The notes under the pieces are model-generated. The model saw only the letters and a program-made list of their open reading frames with translations. It did not search any database and was not told the DNA's origin. Shown here one piece after another: positions 54,368 through 63,708 of a DNA stretch of 64,000 bases (positions are counted from its first letter, which is position 1; the number at the start of each line of letters is the position of its first letter). The position numbers were made by a program, and so were the translations under genes. The DNA is from Aequorivita sp. H23M31 (lineage in GTDB: Bacteria > Bacteroidota > Bacteroidia > Flavobacteriales > Flavobacteriaceae). The stretch spans positions 3,534,001 through 3,598,000 of the forward strand of contig NZ_CP034951.1 of the NCBI RefSeq assembly GCF_004022485.1, in the 5' to 3' direction.

Positions 54368-55696
54368 TCATTCTAATTCCGAATTATTTTCTCCGGTATT
54401 TTTTAATAGTTTTTGGTCCAAATTTTTATTTGTGATGGCTCCAAGTTTGCGAAGTCTCTCAACTCTTCTTACCAGATTTCCTTTCCCTTCAAGCTTTATC
54501 AAGGCATTATCGAAAGATCCTTGAACAGTGGTTAATTGCCTTTTTATTTTATTTAATTCTTCCACCAAGCCTACAAACGAGTCATATAATCTACCGGCTT
54601 CAGTAGCAATTTCTAGGGTATTTCTCTTCTGGTTATCGTTTTCCCATAGATTCTCTACCAAGCGCAATGCTGCCAGCAGAGTAGATGGGGTTACTATCAT
54701 TACTTTTCTTTTGAAAGCTTCCTGATATAGATTTTTATGATGTGCTACGGCAATTGCAAAAGCGGGTTCAATAGGAACAAACATAAAAATGGTATCTGGA
54801 CTTTCATTAATAGCGTGGTAATACTTTTTCTCACTTAGGGTGATAATGTGTTTTTTTATTGAATCTATATGCTTTTTTAAATACAACTTTTTTAGGTTTT
54901 CATCCTCTTCTGAAACATACCTTTCAAAATCCGTAAGTGAAACCTTGCTGTCGATTATCATCTTTTTTCCATCGGGTAAATGAATGATTACGTCGGTTTG
55001 TAACCTTCCTCCATCTGGATTTTCATGGCTGTCTTGAATGGTGTATTCGCGACCTTTTTCTAAGCCGGATTCTTCCAATACACGCGAGAGAATCATTTCA
55101 CCCCAATTGCCCTGAATTTTGGAATCTCCCTTTAAAGCCTTGGTTAGATTATCCGCTTCCTGGCTTATCTTAATATTCTGTTCATTCAAAAACTGAAGCT
55201 GCTTTCCCAGCTCTGCATGCGTTCTTACGAAATCAATATTATTTTTGCCAACCTTCTCTTCAAACTCTTTGATTTTCAGATTCAGTGGTCTTAGAATATT
55301 CTCGATATTCTCCTTGTTTGATTCTGTAAATTTTGAGGTTTTATCAACGAGAATTTTATCCGCCAATACTGAAAATTTAGCTTCAAAATCCTTTTCGAAA
55401 CTTTTAAAACGCTCTTTTTCCTTTTCAAGCTCAGTATACAAGCCTTCATATTCAGCGCTCTGTCTTGAAAGTTGAATATTTAATTTTTCCCTTTGCTCTC
55501 GAAGGTCTTCGTTTGTGATTTTCAAAGAGCCAAAACTCTCATTAAGTTTTTCTTCCCGATCTTTCAAATTTTCTAAGCGCTCCTCAAGCTTACTTGTTTC
55601 AGATTTGAACTTTAATCTTGCAAAAAAATTTCCTAAAAAGGCACCAAACAATAAACCAATTGCCGTAAGTAGCAAAAAGAGAAATATTTCATTCAT
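54368..55696 (-). CDS. rmuC: DNA recombination protein RmuC
   Basis: 442 residues: N-terminal membrane helix (about 4-22), long coiled coil (about 30-190, rich in Glu/Lys/Leu heptads) and the RmuC nuclease-like domain with GNWGEMILSRVLEESGL, GGRLQTDVIIHLPDGKKMIIDSK and FVPIEPAF. Homologues limit inversions and restrict foreign DNA. Upstream of the exported barrel gene on the same strand. Confidence 0.95.
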   Translation of the reverse strand: MNEIFLFLLLTAIGLLFGAFLGNFFARLKFKSETSKLEERLENLKDREEKLNESFGSLKITNEDLREQREKLNIQLSRQSAEYEGLYTELEKEKERFKSFEKDFEAKFSVLADKILVDKTSKFTESNKENIENILRPLNLKIKEFEEKVGKNNIDFVRTHAELGKQLQFLNEQNIKISQEADNLTKALKGDSKIQGNWGEMILSRVLEESGLEKGREYTIQDSHENPDGGRLQTDVIIHLPDGKKMIIDSKVSLTDFERYVSEEDENLKKLYLKKHIDSIKKHIITLSEKKYYHAINESPDTIFMFVPIEPAFAIAVAHHKNLYQEAFKRKVMIVTPSTLLAALRLVENLWENDNQKRNTLEIATEAGRLYDSFVGLVEELNKIKRQLTTVQGSFDNALIKLEGKGNLVRRVERLRKLGAITNKNLDQKLLKNTGENNSELE

Positions 55697-55726
55697 TATA
55701 AATAATGTTTTAAACGTAAAGATATC

Positions 55727-56521
55727 TTATTTTCTAATCGTAAAGCGACCTGTGGCAGGATCAAAAGCTATGGTTTCTTCTGGAAAAAGTGAATCGAATT
55801 TTCCAGTTTCAATTAGTTTGCAAGGATCATCAAAAAAGGTCTTTTTTTTAGCCATTACAATCATCTTATCGGCTAATTGAATGGCGAGATCGATTTCATG
55901 GGTGGAGAATAAAATTGTTTTATGGGTTTCCGTAGCTAAAGTTTTAAGGAGCTTTAAAATATAGGCACGGTGGTACAGGTCTAAATGGGTGGTAGGTTCA
56001 TCGAGAATTATAAGGGGCGTATCCTGTGCAAGCGCACGTGCAATAGAAACGCGTTGCATTTGACCATCGCTAAGTTCATAGCATTTTCTTTGGGCTAGAT
56101 CCATTGTTTCAGTCGCTTCCAGTGCCAATTGAACTTTTTTGTTATCTTTTTCTGAGAGTGATCCTATCCAATTTGTATAAGGTTGTCTTCCTAAGGAAAT
56201 AAGTTCCCTAACGGAAAGATTTTTGGTAGCTGGGGGTTCGGTCAACACTACACTCAACTGTGTTGCTAATTGGAAGGCCGAATAACCTTCTAATGGTTTC
56301 CCATTAATAAGAACAGAACCCTTCAATGCTTTTTGCATTCCGGTTAAAGTGCGCAAAAGGGTCGATTTTCCGATTCCGTTTGCTCCTACAAGACCAATTA
56401 GTTCCCCTTTATAAAGAGAAAAATTCATCTCCTTGGCGATAATGGAACTGCCTCCTTTTTGGACATAACCAATGTCTAAATTCTGAACTTCAAGGACAAT
56501 ATGTTTTTTTTCTTTGGTCAT
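55727..56521 (-). CDS. btuD: cobalamin/iron-chelate ABC transporter ATPase
   Basis: 264 residues, FecE/BtuD type. Walker A GANGIGKST, signature LSDGQMQRVSIARAL, Walker B LIILDEPTTHLD and the switch His in FSTHE. Third gene of a transporter set (binding protein, permease, ATPase); its ATG overlaps the permease stop by one base. B12 is inferred as the substrate from the adjacent cobalamin riboswitch and receptor; an iron chelate is the alternative. Confidence 0.88.
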   Translation of the reverse strand: MTKEKKHIVLEVQNLDIGYVQKGGSSIIAKEMNFSLYKGELIGLVGANGIGKSTLLRTLTGMQKALKGSVLINGKPLEGYSAFQLATQLSVVLTEPPATKNLSVRELISLGRQPYTNWIGSLSEKDNKKVQLALEATETMDLAQRKCYELSDGQMQRVSIARALAQDTPLIILDEPTTHLDLYHRAYILKLLKTLATETHKTILFSTHEIDLAIQLADKMIVMAKKKTFFDDPCKLIETGKFDSLFPEETIAFDPATGRFTIRK

Positions 56522-57552
56522 TAAAAGAACAGTTTTCGTTTTCTAACCAATAACCAAATCACCACAGGAGCACCTATTAAGGAAGTAATGGCATTGATTG
56601 GTAAGGTAAAAGCACTAAACGGTAATTGGGCCACGGTATCGCAAATCAACATTAACAAACTGCCGCAAACCAAAACTGCGGGTAGTAGAACAAAGTGGTT
56701 TGCTGTTTTAATAATCTGACGTACTAAATGGGGAACTGCCAACCCCACAAAAGCGATGGGTCCAACAAAAGCCGTTATCCCGCCCGCCAAAATACTTGTG
56801 GCAAGAATAATAATGAAGGTGGTTCTTTTAATATGAAGCCCCATGCTTCTTGCATAGTTTTCGCCGAGTAATAGAGAGTTTAGAGATTTACTGCTGAATA
56901 CACTCAACAATAAACCCCCAAAAAAACAAATAGCTAAAATTAAAACTCCTTCCCAAGATTGATTTCCTAAGCTGCCGAATGACCAAAAAATATATTGCTG
57001 TAACTGTTCGGCATTGCTAAAATAGGAAAGAACGGATACAACTGCTGTTGTCACACTTCCGAACATCAATCCAATAATCAAAATCGCCATTGTGTCCTTA
57101 ATCCGGAAGGTTACCGCCAATACAGCAATCAGGACGAGAAAACTTCCCAATCCAGCAGCGATAACCAAACTCCATTGACTTAAGAGAATCGTACCGAAAA
57201 ATCCGCCAAAGGCGCCTGCACCCAAAATTAGAATAGCCACTCCCAGACTAGCTCCACTACTTAGCCCGAGTACGAAGGGACCAGCCAAGGGATTTCGGAA
57301 AAGAGTCTGCATCAACAATCCCGATATGGCCAAACCTCCGCCAGCCAGCATCGCGGTTAATGCCTTAGGCAATCTATAGTCTATTAGAATATATTTCCAT
57401 GTCTCCTTGCTGGCACCATTCCCTATAAATATTGAAAAAATTTCATTGATGGGAATGGAAACCGAACCAACACTTAGGTTCACCAAAAATGCCGCGACCA
57501 ACGCTAAAACCAGAATTATAAAATGTAGGCTATATGATTGAGCTGTTTGCAT
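56521..57552 (-). CDS. btuC: cobalamin/iron-chelate ABC permease (FecCD family)
   Basis: 343 residues, about ten membrane helices. Family landmarks include GGGLAISGLLMQTLFRNPLAGP, the coupling-helix region GENYARSMGLHIKRT and ITAFVGPIAFVGLAVPHLVR. Overlaps the binding-protein gene at 57552 and the ATPase gene at 56521 by one base each, so the three subunits are translationally coupled. Confidence 0.9.
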   Translation of the reverse strand: MQTAQSYSLHFIILVLALVAAFLVNLSVGSVSIPINEIFSIFIGNGASKETWKYILIDYRLPKALTAMLAGGGLAISGLLMQTLFRNPLAGPFVLGLSSGASLGVAILILGAGAFGGFFGTILLSQWSLVIAAGLGSFLVLIAVLAVTFRIKDTMAILIIGLMFGSVTTAVVSVLSYFSNAEQLQQYIFWSFGSLGNQSWEGVLILAICFFGGLLLSVFSSKSLNSLLLGENYARSMGLHIKRTTFIIILATSILAGGITAFVGPIAFVGLAVPHLVRQIIKTANHFVLLPAVLVCGSLLMLICDTVAQLPFSAFTLPINAITSLIGAPVVIWLLVRKRKLFF

Positions 57553-58700
57553 TAATGAAGTTTACTGAAAAAATAAAGGCTGTGTGCAGGAAGCAATTCG
57601 GGATGAAGGATTTTTATCATGTCTTTTAGAACGATATCCGGTCTATTTGGAGCGAGTTCGAAATACATTGATCCTCCCGTTGCTCCCTTTTTTAAATTGT
57701 AGGAATATACCTCTCCATTCTTAAACGCTTTAAATTGGGTATAAGCTGGGCTTGCTTTTTTTAAATCTTCAAGACTGGTAAATTGCCCGGGGCCGATCCA
57801 AACGTCGGCATTATGTCCTTTTTCCAATACGGATTCCAGATTTAGGGACAATCCTCCAGTGCCTTTTGAATCTTTCCAAAGATAGTTTCCATTCGCATCC
57901 TCGATAAACTTTGCGCCCCAACTTCCGCCCTGTGGCATATACCAAATGTCCTTAAACATTGCCCCGCTGATAACACTTGGCGTTTCTTTGGCATGCGAGG
58001 CGGTTTCTTCTGCCGTTAAATAAGAAGTCTCGATATTTTCAAAAATACTTTGTGCTAGTTTTTCTTTGTTAAATAGCGCACCAAAAAATTTAATCCATTC
58101 CGCCTTTCCCAATGGAGATGTTTCCGTCCAATCGGAATTGTACAAAACCGGAATCCCCGCTTTTTGGAGAGTATTGAATGTTGAGTTTTTTCCATCAACA
58201 GCAAAACCGATTACCGCATCTGGTGAAAGATCCAAAAGAACTTCAGTATTGAGATCTTCATTTTTTCCCAACTCCATTACTTTTCCTTCTGAAATTCTCG
58301 CTCTTGCTTTTTCAGAGGAAATATAATCGAGATTTGGAAAGCCAATGAGCGCATCAATTTCTCTCAAAGCTTCTAATGAGGGAATGTGGGTAGTAGAAGT
58401 AACAACCATTCGTTTTACGGGAACCTGGATAACCGCATCATAATTTTCAGCATCCGGAAGTGTGGTCCCCTTCGGAACCAAGGCATATTTAAAAATGTGA
58501 TCCGACCCTGGCCAGGGATTTTTCAAAGTGATTACTTTGTAATCCTCGAAATTAGATATCTCAAAACCATCGGCATATTTAATTGAATTTTCTCCGTTGG
58601 CAACAGTAGCCGAATCGGATTCCTTTCTCCTCTCCTCCTTACAGGAAACGAGCAATAGCAATGTTATCAATAAAAGAAATCTCTTTTGAAATTTTAGCAT
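57552..58700 (-). CDS. btuF: cobalamin/iron-chelate binding lipoprotein
   Basis: 382 residues. Signal peptide with lipobox LVSC followed by Lys, a cluster-9 periplasmic-binding fold: VPVKRMVVTSTTHIPSLEAL, IGFPNLDYISSEKARARI, DAVIGFAVDG and the second lobe AMFKDIWYMPQGGSW. First gene of the minus-strand transporter set. Substrate inferred as B12 from the riboswitch-controlled neighbours across the intergenic region. Confidence 0.88.
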   Translation of the reverse strand: MLKFQKRFLLLITLLLLVSCKEERRKESDSATVANGENSIKYADGFEISNFEDYKVITLKNPWPGSDHIFKYALVPKGTTLPDAENYDAVIQVPVKRMVVTSTTHIPSLEALREIDALIGFPNLDYISSEKARARISEGKVMELGKNEDLNTEVLLDLSPDAVIGFAVDGKNSTFNTLQKAGIPVLYNSDWTETSPLGKAEWIKFFGALFNKEKLAQSIFENIETSYLTAEETASHAKETPSVISGAMFKDIWYMPQGGSWGAKFIEDANGNYLWKDSKGTGGLSLNLESVLEKGHNADVWIGPGQFTSLEDLKKASPAYTQFKAFKNGEVYSYNLKKGATGGSMYFELAPNRPDIVLKDMIKILHPELLPAHSLYFFSKLH

Positions 58701-58878
58701 AAAAAGTAGTTATGGTATGAAATTGCCCAAAATCTGAGATTCTGCAAAGGTATCATAAACCAAACTAAGATAGAATTGCTTTTTTATATGAAGTTTCCCT
58801 TTATCGAGGCCGAGATGCAGAATAGTAATTTGAACATAGGATACTCTTTCGCAAATTCACCCACTTTTTTAATCTTAA

Positions 58879-59010
58879 ACCTCGCAGCCCCCTTCGGGCA
58901 GGCTCCTCAACCCTCCTTCGGTTATAAAGTTCCGCAACCCTCCTTCGTCCAAGCTCCTCAACTTATAAACTCCCCAACTCATAAACTCCTCATCTCAAAA
59001 ACAAACTCTC
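58879..59010. repeat. long degenerate octad repeat array
   Basis: Units of about 8 bases, clear in ACTTATAA, ACTCCCCA, ACTCATAA, ACTCCTCA, TCTCAAAA (58961-59000). Upstream, GCTCCTCA recurs and the block GCAACCCTCCTTCG-like is repeated about 30 bases apart. Very G-poor on the plus strand after 58950. Lies between the btuF gene and the riboswitch; no coding role. Confidence 0.7.
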
Positions 59011-59043
59011 CCGAATAACTTTCCCCATTCCAAATTAACCGAC

Positions 59044-59051
59044 TATCTTTG
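59044..59051 (+). promoter_or_regulatory. promoter -7 element of the btuB-btuG transcript
   Basis: TATCTTTG, exact TAnnTTTG match, about ten bases before the riboswitch begins; a TTTC 20 bases upstream is a weak -33. Confidence 0.65.
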
Positions 59052-59060
59052 CCAAGATTT

Positions 59061-59255
59061 TGGTGAGCAGTTTTTCATAAAATAGAAAATGCTCTTAAAA
59101 GGGAAATAGGTGCAAGAAAGTTTCTTAAATCCTATGCTGTTCCCGCAACTGTAAGTCACCCTAAAATTTTGTTTAGGGAGTGCATTCTTCAAGCCACTGT
59201 TCCTTTGGAATGGGAAGGTAGCATAAATGACAAGCCAGGAGACCTGCCTAGATCA
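59061..59255 (+). promoter_or_regulatory. cobalamin riboswitch
   Basis: The conserved elements are in order: an outer stem GAGCA/TGCTC (59065-59069 with 59090-59094), GGGAAATAGGTGCAAG (59101-59116), ATCCTATGCTGTTCCCGCAACTGTAA (split around 59129-59154), AGCCACTG (59192-59199), and the B12 box AAGCCAGGAGACCTGCC (59232-59248). It controls the receptor gene 40 bases downstream; high B12 should shut expression. The divergent transporter genes have no such element. Confidence 0.95.
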
Positions 59256-59295
59256 TAACATAAATCTATCAAACTTTCGGGATAAAGGTTGAATT

Positions 59296-61128
59296 ATGAA
59301 TCGACAGGGATTACATATCATTTTCATCATTTTTTGTTGCCAAACCGTAGCTTTCGCACAGTTGGATTCCGTTCAGAAATTACCTGAGGTATTTTTGACG
59401 GATGCCAATCTAGTTCAGTTTTCGAAGGGTTTTAAGCTGGAGAAACTAAAGGATTCCGTAGTTAGGAGAAATATTAATTCGCTTACGGATGTACTTCGGT
59501 TTAATTCATCCATATACTTTAAGGAAAACGGACGAGGAATGGTTTCCTCTCCTTCCTTTCGTGGAACAAATGCGGCACAGACGGCGGTAATTTGGAACGG
59601 CATTAATATCAATTCTGTATTTACGGGACAGACCGATTTTAATATTATTTCGCCTTTTGATTACGACGAGATCACAGTACGGAGCGGTGGCGGTGGCGTA
59701 CAATATGGAAGTGGAGCTGTTGGGGGAAGCGTTCATTTAAACAATAACTTTTCATTTGATGCGGATGACCTTACGGAAGTGGAGTTGGGCTATGGAAGTT
59801 TTTCCACGTTAAGCGGCAATGCTGCCGTAACAAGAATCTGGGGAAAGAATTACTCTAACGTGGCCGTTGACATTATAAGTTCGGAAAACGATTATGATTA
59901 TGTGGGGAAAAACAAGAAAAACTCTCACGGAGAATTCCTGAGATTTACAGCCAAAGTTAATGAAGCTCGAAAATTGGCACGTGGCGTCGCATCTTGGAAT
60001 TCGGAATATTCCTATAACGATAGGAATTTCTCTGGGAGCTTGAATACCATTGGTCGTGATGGTTATAAGGATATAAATACAAGAAATCTTTTGCAGCTAC
60101 GGCAGAAATATGGCAGGTTTACTACCATTGCCAAGGTGGCCCATCTTTTTGAGCAATTTCAATATTATCCAGATTCAGAGAAGCCGAATTTTTCCCAGGG
60201 ACGTGCTAGTACCACGATTGGTGGCTTAGAAACTGAAATTTTGTTTAGCAAAAAAATGGAGTTGAATACAAAGTTGGAATATACTTTTATTGATGCCGAA
60301 GGAGATAATATTGGGAAAAGGGATAGAAGGAATTTCTCTGCGGTAATATTGTGGAATCATAAAGTTTCGCGAAAACTTAGTTATGGAATAAACCTCCGCC
60401 AGGAATTTTCAAACGATTACGATAATCCACTTCTTTTTTCTGCAGATGCGATATGGATGCTTTCAAAATATTATTCCATAAGGGTTAACGGATCGAAAAA
60501 TTATAGAGTGCCAACTTTCAATGACCTGTATTGGTATGCAGGTGGGAATTACGAACTAAAACCTGAAACTTCCTATCAAGTGGAAGTGGGACAAGAATTC
60601 CATTTTGGAAAATTGGATATCGATTTGTCAGCTTATTATATTGCCTCAGAAAATCTAATAAAATGGGTGCCGGGAAGTGGATCTCTATGGACACCTTCAA
60701 ATATATCACGAACTGAAAATTTGGGGTTGGAGGCAAAAGTCAACTATAGTATTCGAATTACTGATAATCAAAAACTGAACTTCAGTGCTCTTTATTCCTA
60801 TACCAAGGCGGAAGATTTGGAGAAAAATAAACAACTTATCTACGTCCCATTTCGAAAAGGGAATTTATCTGTTGATTATAATTTCAGCCAACTTAAAGCC
60901 TATCTACAAGGAATCTATACAGGAAAGGCCTTTACAACAACTGACAATAGTGAGTTAGTGGAGGATAATGCTATTTTAAATTGTGGAGTTGAATGCGTTT
61001 TATCATCAGCACCTAATATTTCTCTGGGGGGAAGGATTAAAAATATTTTCAATACTTATTATGAAAATGTCGCTTATAGGCCTATGCCATCGAGAAGCTT
61101 TGAAATCTATTTAAACTTTAATATATAA
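59296..61128 (+). CDS. btuB: TonB-dependent cobalamin receptor (BtuB-like)
   Basis: Outer-membrane receptor for B12, driven by TonB. 610 residues: signal peptide to AFAQ (about 1-21), plug domain with LTDVLRFNSSIYFKENG, SPSFRGTNAAQTAVIWNGI and GSGAVGGSVHL (about 60-150), and a barrel ending in SFEIYLNFNI. The short, plain N-terminus lacks the carboxypeptidase-like extension common in Bacteroidota. Directly under a cobalamin riboswitch and followed after 12 bases by a BtuG-like lipoprotein gene. Confidence 0.93.
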   Translation: MNRQGLHIIFIIFCCQTVAFAQLDSVQKLPEVFLTDANLVQFSKGFKLEKLKDSVVRRNINSLTDVLRFNSSIYFKENGRGMVSSPSFRGTNAAQTAVIWNGININSVFTGQTDFNIISPFDYDEITVRSGGGGVQYGSGAVGGSVHLNNNFSFDADDLTEVELGYGSFSTLSGNAAVTRIWGKNYSNVAVDIISSENDYDYVGKNKKNSHGEFLRFTAKVNEARKLARGVASWNSEYSYNDRNFSGSLNTIGRDGYKDINTRNLLQLRQKYGRFTTIAKVAHLFEQFQYYPDSEKPNFSQGRASTTIGGLETEILFSKKMELNTKLEYTFIDAEGDNIGKRDRRNFSAVILWNHKVSRKLSYGINLRQEFSNDYDNPLLFSADAIWMLSKYYSIRVNGSKNYRVPTFNDLYWYAGGNYELKPETSYQVEVGQEFHFGKLDIDLSAYYIASENLIKWVPGSGSLWTPSNISRTENLGLEAKVNYSIRITDNQKLNFSALYSYTKAEDLEKNKQLIYVPFRKGNLSVDYNFSQLKAYLQGIYTGKAFTTTDNSELVEDNAILNCGVECVLSSAPNISLGGRIKNIFNTYYENVAYRPMPSRSFEIYLNFNI

Positions 61129-61140
61129 ATTAAGACAACT

Positions 61141-62190
61141 ATGAAAAACTATTTATTGCCCATTGCCTTTTTGGCTTCTTTCATTATTTCGTGTAGTAGC
61201 GATGATGACAACAAACCAGCGCCAGTTCCCGCCGATTATGAGAAGGGTATATTAATTACCAATGAAGGTCCTTTTAACAATGGAAGTGGCACAATAACTT
61301 ATGTTTCGGATGATTTTGCAACTGTTGAACAAAAAATTTATCGAAGGGTAAATGGTTCAGATCTTGGGAATATCGTGCAGTCATTAGGCTTTGCGTCTGA
61401 CGATGCCTATATAGTAGTGAGCAATTCACAAAAGATAATGATTGCGAATCGTTATACTTTTGAAAAGAAGGATTCTATTGTAACTGGCCTGCAAAATCCA
61501 CGTTATTTTGCGGCCAATGGGTTGACCAAGGGATACATTACAGATTGGGGAGATCCAAACGACAATACAGATGATTATGTAGCAGTAGTCGATTTAAGAA
61601 CTAACACCATTAGTTCTTCTATTCCAGTTTCTTTTGGACCTGAAAAAATATTAAGTCATGATGGTAAAATTTTCGTGGCGCACCAAGGTGCTTATGGCCA
61701 TAACAATGTTGTTTCGGTAATTTCGGGTGCTTCGGTCAGCAACACAATAACCGTGGGAGATGCTCCCAATTCTATGGTAGTTATTGGGAATTTCTTATAT
61801 GTTATGGGAGGAGGAAAACCAGACTATTCCGGAAATGAAACTGCAGGTTCCATCACAAAAGTAGATATATCTACCAATCAGGTTGTGGAAACATTTAATT
61901 TAGGAACGACTGATCATCCTACAAATTTGACAGTGGATGGAGAAAACCTATTTTATAACCTTAATGGGAAAGTTTATAAAGTAAATTCCAATGCCATCAA
62001 CTTGCCTGGAAGCCCCATTATAGATGGTTTCTTTTATGCAATGGAGGCCAGAAATGGATTGCTATATGCTACCGATGCAGGGGATTTTGCAAGTCGTGGA
62101 AAACTTTTAGTTTTTGATTTATCCAATAACCAGCAAATTCAAGATTTCCAGGCAGGGATTGTTCCTGGAGGAATATATTTCAACAATTGA
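61141..62190 (+). CDS. btuG: BtuG-like surface beta-propeller lipoprotein (YncE/DUF5074 type)
   Basis: 349 residues. Lipobox IISC (Cys18) followed by SSDDDNKP, the acidic motif that directs Bacteroidota lipoproteins to the cell surface. The body is a seven-bladed propeller of the YncE/DUF5074 type, with repeated blade motifs (YIVVSNSQKIMIANRYTFEKKDSI, GDAPNSMVVIGNFLYVMGG). In Bacteroides thetaiotaomicron BtuG is such a protein, docking on BtuB and binding B12 with very high affinity. Position next to the riboswitch-controlled receptor supports that role. Confidence 0.85.
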   Translation: MKNYLLPIAFLASFIISCSSDDDNKPAPVPADYEKGILITNEGPFNNGSGTITYVSDDFATVEQKIYRRVNGSDLGNIVQSLGFASDDAYIVVSNSQKIMIANRYTFEKKDSIVTGLQNPRYFAANGLTKGYITDWGDPNDNTDDYVAVVDLRTNTISSSIPVSFGPEKILSHDGKIFVAHQGAYGHNNVVSVISGASVSNTITVGDAPNSMVVIGNFLYVMGGGKPDYSGNETAGSITKVDISTNQVVETFNLGTTDHPTNLTVDGENLFYNLNGKVYKVNSNAINLPGSPIIDGFFYAMEARNGLLYATDAGDFASRGKLLVFDLSNNQQIQDFQAGIVPGGIYFNN

Positions 62191-62227
62191 AAATTCTTAC
62201 CGTTCGTTTATTTTAGCCAGTGTTAAT

Positions 62228-62272
62228 TACGATGAAACCGCCTCAATTTTGGCGGTTTCATTTTTTTTTTTG
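62228..62272 (+). terminator. terminator of the btuB-btuG transcript
   Basis: GATGAAACCGCC pairs with GGCGGTTTCA around an eight-base loop, followed by ten or more T's. Lies between the propeller gene and the converging S41 gene. Confidence 0.9.
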
Positions 62273-62307
62273 AACGATGGTGGTTTCGATGTTAGAACGA
62301 GGATTCC

Positions 62308-63708
62308 TCACTCTCCATCCACAACCATCAAGCCGTTAAGAATTGAATATTGTTCACTTCCCGAAATTTCCCTAGGCTGATAAAAATCCTTAGGTTGCTC
62401 TCTGGGCAAACCAAGAATATCATTTAAGGCGGCAGCCAATAAAGGCTCCTCAGGATTTCCTAATTTTCCGAGATTAAAATAATTTTCCTTTAATTCAATA
62501 TTGGGGAAAAGACCATTGGTATAATCTGTTTTCCCCGCTTTATTTGCTGTCTTAAAAACCAAGGGCAACATCACATATTTATGTTTAACCGAAGCTTGTT
62601 GTTTGCTGAAATTTGGGGCGGGCGCATCATAGAGTAAAAATGAGGCCTGGAACTTTCCAGTAGTTGTATCCCCAACCTGCTTTACGTTGATATAGGGTTT
62701 TAGTCCGTTAATGACCAATTCGCTGGCAGAAGCTGTACCAGAAGTTGTTAGAATGTAGACCTTGGATAAGTTTAGACTGTTGATCGCCGCCCCATTACTG
62801 ATCGTATTATCAAATAAGCCGTTTCTTGCACGCTCTTGTTGACGGTCTGCGTTCCATATTTCTTTGTAAAAAATCTCACCATTGAATTGTCCTGTAATCA
62901 TACTGGCCAAATCAGTCGCTGTTTCAACGGAGCCACCACCATTATATCTAAGATCAAGAACGAAATCGGTTATTCCTTCAGATTTTAATCTTCCAACAGC
63001 GTCGTTCAACTGCGAATCGTAATTTCTGGTGAAGGCATTGTACATTAAATATCCTATTTTCCTTCCTGCAATGTTTAAGGTCTTGGATAAATAAACCGGA
63101 TTTTCTTCGTATTGAATCTTATTCAGCTGAACAGAATTTCCTGTTGGCTGAAATGTGTCGCCGTTATAAGTAGCCAATCCAATAGAATAATTGTTTTGCG
63201 AAAGCAAATCGCTATAATTGGTTTCATTTAGTTGAACTCCATTTACTGTGGTAAAAAGATCCCCCCTTTTTAAACCTCGGGTTTGTGCGTCGGTATTTGG
63301 CAATACGTAGCGTACATAGCCGAAAACATTCCCGCTGTTGTCGGGATAATACACTAGGCCATATTCCATTCCATTGCTCATAGAAACACCCGCAAGTGCG
63401 TCTTCTATTACATTATAATCGGGAAATAAACGGCTGAACCGATCCTGACGGACTTTCAATTTTTCAAATAATTCCTCAGGCGTAGCAAAACGTCTCAGGT
63501 ATTTTTCTTTTTCCTCTTCATTTGCAAAGGCGTCATCTGCAAGTTTGGGGCTATTTGCTTTGTACAAATAATAATAATTCAGACCGCGGTAGATGAAGTT
63601 TTGTATTTCTAAGGTAGAGGCTGGCTTGATATTGTCATCCATATCCTCGAAACAGGAAATCATCAAGACAGAAACAAGTAGCAGTGTGCCTATTATTTTT
63701 ATTTTCAT
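62308..63708 (-). CDS. S41-family protease lipoprotein
   Basis: 466 residues. Lipobox MISC (Cys19) followed by an acidic linker. A PDZ-like domain (about 120-200, LPNTDAQTRGLKRGDLFTTVNG) precedes the tail-specific protease domain with substrate-binding DLRYNGGGSVETA and the catalytic Ser in TSGTASASE; the Lys is expected near TTGKFQAS. Such lipoprotease C-terminal-processing-like enzymes work in the envelope; target unknown. Converges with the B12 operon. Confidence 0.9.
   Translation of the reverse strand: MKIKIIGTLLLVSVLMISCFEDMDDNIKPASTLEIQNFIYRGLNYYYLYKANSPKLADDAFANEEEKEKYLRRFATPEELFEKLKVRQDRFSRLFPDYNVIEDALAGVSMSNGMEYGLVYYPDNSGNVFGYVRYVLPNTDAQTRGLKRGDLFTTVNGVQLNETNYSDLLSQNNYSIGLATYNGDTFQPTGNSVQLNKIQYEENPVYLSKTLNIAGRKIGYLMYNAFTRNYDSQLNDAVGRLKSEGITDFVLDLRYNGGGSVETATDLASMITGQFNGEIFYKEIWNADRQQERARNGLFDNTISNGAAINSLNLSKVYILTTSGTASASELVINGLKPYINVKQVGDTTTGKFQASFLLYDAPAPNFSKQQASVKHKYVMLPLVFKTANKAGKTDYTNGLFPNIELKENYFNLGKLGNPEEPLLAAALNDILGLPREQPKDFYQPREISGSEQYSILNGLMVVDGE

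Noticed and set aside
58890..58910. GGCAGGCTCCTCAACC as a minus-strand B12 box for btuF
   Set aside because: It only loosely resembles the reverse complement of the box, and none of the other conserved riboswitch elements are on that strand.
58776..59018. 80-codon plus-strand frame rich in QAPQPSF repeats
   Set aside because: Its repeats come from the octad array; it has no promoter and ends before the riboswitch.
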